From CAYUJH01 sp964394585 (GTDB lineage Bacteria > Bacteroidota > Bacteroidia > Cytophagales > Flammeovirgaceae): DNA of 29,045 nucleotides. Positions 24,896 to 29,045 of the stretch are shown here, piece by piece (the stretch's first letter is position 1; each line of letters begins with the position of its first letter). A model generated the notes under the pieces. The model saw only the letters and a list, made by a program, of their open reading frames with translations, searched no databases and had not been told where the DNA came from. Both the position numbers and the translations under genes were made by a program. The DNA is taken from contig CAYMYI010000049.1 in the NCBI GenBank assembly GCA_964394585.1, positions 1 through 29,045 of the forward strand, given 5' to 3'.

Positions 24896-26029
24896 TTAGT
24901 GAGAGATTCGATGCGCAAAGATATGACCTACAATCCGTTCCGATTCCACAAAAATACTATTTAAAATTCCCGTATATGCTGTGTTGAACCCAATGAAGTA
25001 CAATCCGTTCCATGCGGGTGAGTTGTACCATGCTTGTGTAGGGGTGCCTTTTTGTGTGAGCCACTCGGTGGGAAGGCGAACAAAGTTCTGGAGGTTTGCT
25101 GTATAGCCAGTAGCTAAAATTACGGCATCAAACATGCGTTGTTTCGAATCGGTGAACTCTATTGTATCGTGCTGAAAGGCAACAATATCGGGTACTATGT
25201 GGATAGTACCTTGTTTAATATGCGCTACTGTGCCAAGATCAATTACAGGGATTTTACCATATTTCCTCACTTGAGCATTCGGGGCCTCTTTGGGGCGTTT
25301 AATACCATATTTCTTTAAATTTCCTACTGTGATTTCGCGAAGTAATAGCCCAACACGATCGGCTAGCCAAGGAGGTAGTTTGCGGAGTTGCATGGCAGTG
25401 AGTTGGGTGGGCCTACCGAAGAAATCGCGAGGTACAATATTAATGGGGCTACGTAGGCTGATGGAAACTTGTACGCCATGTTCGGCTAGGTCGAGTGCAA
25501 TTTCTGCACCGGTATTCCCCATGCCTACAACCAATACGTTTTTCCCGATAAACGGCTGGGCATTGCGGTAATGGCGGCTATGGGTAATGGGCCTTGCAAA
25601 CTCTTCCATTCCTTCCCAATGCGGCACAACGGGCACTCGGTTGTACCCCGTAGCAACAATCACATTGCTACTTTTGAACGTTTCGCCTGCTTGCGTGGTA
25701 GCCTGCCAATGGTCGCCTAGCTTTTCGATGTGCGCGATGGTTTTGCCAAATTGCGGCGCAATCGACCACTCGGAACAGTAATGTTCCAAATAGCGGACGA
25801 AATCGGCTTTGGAAACATATTGAGGATACTGGGCAGGGAACGGAGTATGCGGTAGGTGAGAGAATTTTTTTATAGTATGAAGGTGTAGGCGGTCGTAATG
25901 ATTCCGCCAACTATGCCCGACTTCTCTGCTACTTTCTAGTATCGTAAAAGGGATGTTTAGTTTACGGAGTCTTCCGGCGATTGCCAACCCTGCCGGACCC
26001 GCTCCAATGATAAGATTTTTGTAGTTCAT
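24896..26029 (-). CDS. FAD-dependent NAD(P)-binding monooxygenase (CzcO/YUCCA-like)
   Basis: 377 residues from ATG 26029, where the protein starts MNYKNLIIGAGPAGLAIAG as in the family; an upstream in-frame ATG at 26107 would add 26 mostly hydrophobic residues and is less likely. Motifs: FAD-binding GAGPAG (9-14), the flavin-monooxygenase signature FARPITHSRHY (144-154, with the usual third-position Gly replaced by Arg), NADPH-binding GMGNTG (169-174), and the later ATGYTANL. Relatives oxygenate small nucleophilic or carbonyl compounds at the expense of NADPH. The substrate is not evident. It lies 168 bp downstream of the aldehyde dehydrogenase and just upstream of the 252-residue unknown. Confidence 0.87.
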   Translation of the reverse strand: MNYKNLIIGAGPAGLAIAGRLRKLNIPFTILESSREVGHSWRNHYDRLHLHTIKKFSHLPHTPFPAQYPQYVSKADFVRYLEHYCSEWSIAPQFGKTIAHIEKLGDHWQATTQAGETFKSSNVIVATGYNRVPVVPHWEGMEEFARPITHSRHYRNAQPFIGKNVLVVGMGNTGAEIALDLAEHGVQVSISLRSPINIVPRDFFGRPTQLTAMQLRKLPPWLADRVGLLLREITVGNLKKYGIKRPKEAPNAQVRKYGKIPVIDLGTVAHIKQGTIHIVPDIVAFQHDTIEFTDSKQRMFDAVILATGYTANLQNFVRLPTEWLTQKGTPTQAWYNSPAWNGLYFIGFNTAYTGILNSIFVESERIVGHIFAHRISH

Positions 26030-26197
26030 ATGTGTAATAACAAAGAGTAGTGATAGAAAAACAGCGATAGAGCTTGTTTTCTTTTTTATCGATTGGTGAT
26101 TCCCCAAACAAGCAGGAAAAGGAAAAAGTTGTAAACAAAAACCTTTGATAGGGTTCGGTAAAGTGCGCTAATGAATGCAAAGCAAGAGGGAAGTCGT

Positions 26198-27640
26198 TTA
26201 AAACTTGATACAAATATTTTTTTCTTCGGTGAAAAATCGCAGTGCCTCAAAGCCTCCTTCGCGCCCTACTCCCGATTGTTTTACACCGCCAAACGGGGTG
26301 CGCAAATCGCGAAGCATCCAGCAGTTTATCCACACAATGCCGCTTTCTAAAGCATGTGCTACGCGATGAGCTTTACCTAAGTGGGTAGTCCATACTGAAG
26401 CGGCAAGCCCATAGGCTGTCGCATTGGCTAGTTCGATGGCTTCGGCTTCATTTTCAAACGGAATGAGCGTAGCTACCGGACCAAAAATTTCCTCTTGGTT
26501 GGTAGCACAATAGGCATCGAGCCCTTCGATGAGTGTTGGCTGGAGAAAATACCCTTGAGCGCAGCGACCCGTAAGGTGTACGGGATTCCCGCCGGTGAGT
26601 AGGCGCCCTCCGTCGGTTTTTGCTTGGGAAATAAGGCGGCAGACCTTCTCGAAGTGATCCTTCGATACTAATGCCCCCATGTCGGTAGTAGATTCTAGTG
26701 GGTCGCCAATGCGTATTTGCTGTACAGCGTTTACCAGTGCGGCTTTAAACGTTTTGTACAATGATGCCTCGATGAGAATCCGCGAACCACACAAGCAAAT
26801 TTGCCCTTGGTTACGAAAAGAGGCGTTTACTACATTTTTCACTGTTTCTTCGAGGTCGCAATCGGCAAAAACAATGGTTGGGTTTTTACCACCAAGCTCT
26901 AGCGATAGTTTCTTGAACATAGGCGCAGCAGTAGCAGCAATGCGTTTGCCAGTTGCTGTTCCTCCGGTAAACGAGATGGCAGGGATATCAGGATGCGCTA
27001 CGATGGCTTGCCCTACTTTGGCGCCATATCCGTGTACGATATTGAGAACACCCTTGGGAAAGCTGATTTTTTGGCAAAGCTCCGCAAGTAAATAAGCCGT
27101 GAGCGGAGTAACTTCTGAAGGCTTTGCCACCACCGTATTCCCGGCTGCAAGGGCAGGGGCTATTTTCCATGTAAAAAGATATAGTGGGAGGTTCCAAGGG
27201 GAAATGCAGCCGACTACTCCTAATGGCTTACGCGAAGTGTAATTAATAGCGGGGGTTGCCATTTCGTGTGCTTCGGTAGCAAAATGAAGGATGCCCGTTC
27301 CATAGAAATGAAAATTTGCCGCTGCACGAGGAATATCTACTGTTGTAGCTAATGAAAGTGGTTTACCGTTATCGTCAGATTCGGCACGAGCAAGCGCAGG
27401 AAGGTGCGCTTCAATAGCGGTAGCTAGTTTCAGCAACCACCGAGAGCGTTCTTGGGCAGAAAGCCCAGCCCATTGTGGTAAGGCGTTGCGGGCAGCTTGG
27501 TGAGCGGCTTCTACGTCGGTAGCGTCCGAATCGGGAACCAGCGCATGGGGCTGCGCCGTCGCCGGATTGATGCTTTCAAAATAAGTGCCCGAAGTAGGGG
27601 GGCATAGTTCTCCTCCAATATAGTTCTGTATCGTTTTCAT
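26198..27640 (-). CDS. Aldehyde dehydrogenase, aminomuconate-semialdehyde-type
   Basis: 480 residues, full-length NAD(P)-dependent aldehyde dehydrogenase. Asn150 (SPWNLPL), Lys173 (VAKPSE), Glu248 (LELGGKNP) and the catalytic Cys282 (GQICLCGSR) are all present. The N-terminus (NYIGGELCPPTSG, PATAQPHALVPDSDATDV, SDDNGKPLSLATTVDIPRA) matches the ALDH8A1 / 2-aminomuconic semialdehyde dehydrogenase branch better than betaine-aldehyde types. That branch oxidises muconic semialdehydes in tryptophan (kynurenine) or aromatic breakdown. No other kynurenine gene is in the window, so the substrate is inferred only from family resemblance. The start at 27640 is an ATG at the family position. Confidence 0.93.
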   Translation of the reverse strand: MKTIQNYIGGELCPPTSGTYFESINPATAQPHALVPDSDATDVEAAHQAARNALPQWAGLSAQERSRWLLKLATAIEAHLPALARAESDDNGKPLSLATTVDIPRAAANFHFYGTGILHFATEAHEMATPAINYTSRKPLGVVGCISPWNLPLYLFTWKIAPALAAGNTVVAKPSEVTPLTAYLLAELCQKISFPKGVLNIVHGYGAKVGQAIVAHPDIPAISFTGGTATGKRIAATAAPMFKKLSLELGGKNPTIVFADCDLEETVKNVVNASFRNQGQICLCGSRILIEASLYKTFKAALVNAVQQIRIGDPLESTTDMGALVSKDHFEKVCRLISQAKTDGGRLLTGGNPVHLTGRCAQGYFLQPTLIEGLDAYCATNQEEIFGPVATLIPFENEAEAIELANATAYGLAASVWTTHLGKAHRVAHALESGIVWINCWMLRDLRTPFGGVKQSGVGREGGFEALRFFTEEKNICIKF

Positions 27641-27725
27641 TTATTAAAATCGTGATTTTAGTGGATTGTACAGAAAAGATACAAAAAGCCAAAGAGTGCG
27701 AAGGAGTTTGTAAATCTGCGAATAA

Positions 27726-27760
27726 AAAAATCCTACTCTCCGGTAGAGAATAGGATTTTT
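27726..27760 (-). terminator. Strong hairpin terminator (bidirectional form) after the amidohydrolase
   Basis: Arms 27726-27740 and 27746-27760 pair over 14 of 15 positions around the loop CGGTA, with A-runs outside the left arm (27724-27730) and T-runs at the right arm, so it could work in both directions. On the minus strand it follows the amidohydrolase stop by about 21 bp. Confidence 0.85.
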
Positions 27761-27781
27761 AGGATGGAGCTTTTTAACGCT

Positions 27782-29045
27782 TTATTCTTTTACCGAAATG
27801 CCCGGTAAATTTTCAGGTTTTTGTGTTTGCCACCAAAAGGTTTCTGCCTTTTTCTGTTCTGGGTATACCTCATCGAGCGTATTTCCATCGTAGAGTCTTC
27901 CGTTTTTCATTACATGGGTAATGGTATTGGTGTGGCGGATGTTTTCGAGGGGGTTTTGTTCCATAATCACTAAGTCGGCGAGTTTGCCTACTTCGATAGA
28001 CCCTAAATCGGCATCAAGCCCGATGGCCTCAGCCCCAAGGATGGTTGCTACTTTTAACGCATCGTGTTCGCTCATACCGCCTGCTTGCATTGCCCACAAT
28101 TCCCAATGGTATCCTAAGCCTTGAAGCTGCCCGTGGCTGCCCACTCCGGAAAGCCCCCCTTCTTCCACTAAATCTTTAACAAATTCAGCGTGGCGAGCGA
28201 AAATGTGTTCTTCTTCCATAAACCAGCTCCCTCTTCGGCGCGACTTTGCCGCAAGCTCTTCGTATGGTGTAAAGTACTGTAGCTTTTCATCGTGGTAGGG
28301 TTTTTCGGTTGCGTAGAAGTAATTTTCTGCCCACGGGCCACCATAGGCCACTAGCAAGGTAGGCGTTACTGTCATTTTCGATTCTGCAATGGTTTTTACC
28401 ACATCTTTATAAATAGGATAAATCGGGAGAGCGTGTTCGTGTCCGGGGTATCCATCGAGTAGTTGGGTCATATTGAGCTTGAAATCGAGCCCACCTTCGG
28501 TAGTAGGCATTAGTTCTTGTTCTTTTGCCGCCATGATAATCCACTGGCGTTGTTGGCGGTTGCCTGTTAGGTACATTTTAATGGTTTTGGTGTTGTAAAA
28601 ACGGCTGTACTGCTCTAGCACTTTGCGGGCGTGGTCTAAATCTTTGATGTTATATGCCCAAAAGCCTACGCCGGGGCCGGTGGAGTATACGCGCGGGCCA
28701 TGTATCATGCCGGCATCTACCATATCAGCATAGGTGAGCACATCGGTAGTGGCGGTTTGGGGGTCGCGGGTAGTGGTAACACCGTATGCTAGGTTTGCTG
28801 AGTAAATCCACACTTGTGTTTTATGGATTCCCCACGTAGGCCACATGTGTGCGTGGGTATCTACAAAGCCTGGCACAATCGTTTTCCCTTCCATTTCAAT
28901 CGTTTCAGTACCTGAAGGAACGTTCAGCGTGCCGGTAGCCCCTACTGCTTTAATACGAGCATTTTCAATTAGAACATCACCATTTTCAATTACCTGGTTG
29001 CCTTTCATGGTAATAATCCGCGCTCCTTTTAATAGCACCGTTCCT
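27782..29045 (-). CDS. Amidohydrolase family protein, 5' end beyond the window
   Basis: The frame is open to the window edge. A GTG at 29038 (MLLKGARIITMKGNQVIENG) is in frame, but the codons before it continue the family string (Gly-Thr-Val-Leu), so the true start is probably outside. In related Bacteroidota proteins this amidohydrolase domain follows a long TolB-like beta-propeller, giving about 1000 residues; this is inference. Visible features: the metal-binding THAH motif (residues about 61-64 of the visible part), a conserved second His region (SHGQLQGLGYHWELWAM), the typical LGSIEVGKLADLVI and the C-terminal HVMKNGRLYDGNTLDEVYP. It is expected to hydrolyse an amide or cyclic-amide bond of an unidentified substrate. 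Confidence 0.85.
   Translation of the reverse strand, partial: GTVLLKGARIITMKGNQVIENGDVLIENARIKAVGATGTLNVPSGTETIEMEGKTIVPGFVDTHAHMWPTWGIHKTQVWIYSANLAYGVTTTRDPQTATTDVLTYADMVDAGMIHGPRVYSTGPGVGFWAYNIKDLDHARKVLEQYSRFYNTKTIKMYLTGNRQQRQWIIMAAKEQELMPTTEGGLDFKLNMTQLLDGYPGHEHALPIYPIYKDVVKTIAESKMTVTPTLLVAYGGPWAENYFYATEKPYHDEKLQYFTPYEELAAKSRRRGSWFMEEEHIFARHAEFVKDLVEEGGLSGVGSHGQLQGLGYHWELWAMQAGGMSEHDALKVATILGAEAIGLDADLGSIEVGKLADLVIMEQNPLENIRHTNTITHVMKNGRLYDGNTLDEVYPEQKKAETFWWQTQKPENLPGISVKE

Noticed and set aside
26030..26107. Longer N-terminus for the flavin monooxygenase with a hydrophobic segment
   Set aside because: The family starts right before the GxGxxG motif, and the ATG at 26029 fits exactly; the added 26 residues look like translated intergenic DNA.
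1..29045. tRNA, rRNA, CRISPR array, IS element or prophage
   Set aside because: No cloverleaf, spaced identical repeats, transposase, integrase or phage structural genes were seen on either strand.

Overview
The window looks like chromosomal DNA of a member of the phylum Bacteroidota, most likely of the Cytophagales type (a guess from gene content, not a placement). Reasons: a large secreted multi-domain subtilase with PKD domains and a type IX-secretion-like tail; sensor kinases with the dimerisation motif style typical of the phylum; NqrF; BshA; a combined PabB/PabC folate pair; a LVIVD-repeat protein; and, upstream of nqrF, a promoter element matching the Bacteroidota -7 consensus TAnnTTTG. 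Several genes appear to use TTG codons upstream of a better ATG.

Left part, + strand (1-8505): a membrane sensor histidine kinase with a periplasmic TPR sensor (87-2018), a secreted LysM protein (2129-2950), two abutting, equal-length, exported caspase-like cysteine peptidases (3051-3908 and 3909-4766) and an exported LVIVD beta-propeller protein (4805-5935). An AT-richer island follows (about 5936-6960) with a long palindrome, the start-less 3' tail of a coiled-coil gene and a PIN-domain toxin-antitoxin pair. Next is an exported WD40-OmpA fusion (6964-8505). The first block reads like a cell-envelope module of peptidases and repeat-scaffold proteins.

Middle, - strand (8515-15073): a soluble multi-PAS/GAF histidine kinase converges on the WD40-OmpA gene with only 9 bp between them. 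Then come the folate pair pabC and pabB, which overlap by 77 bp, and bshA (bacillithiol synthesis), which has a terminator-like hairpin in its leader.

Right part, - strand (15397-29045): a 2200-residue secreted subtilase with four Ig-like/PKD units is preceded, 3 bp away, by a small two-helix membrane protein. nqrF follows, with its own promoter and terminator and no other nqr genes next to it. Then come a group consisting of an aldehyde dehydrogenase, a flavin monooxygenase and an unknown 252-residue protein, all transcribed leftward, and finally the 3' part of an amidohydrolase that runs off the window edge.

No tRNA, rRNA, CRISPR array, insertion sequence or prophage was seen. The most unusual items are the tandem exported caspase pair with its repeat-protein neighbours, the subtilase with its membrane partner, and the possible attenuator and small-transcript region in front of bshA.
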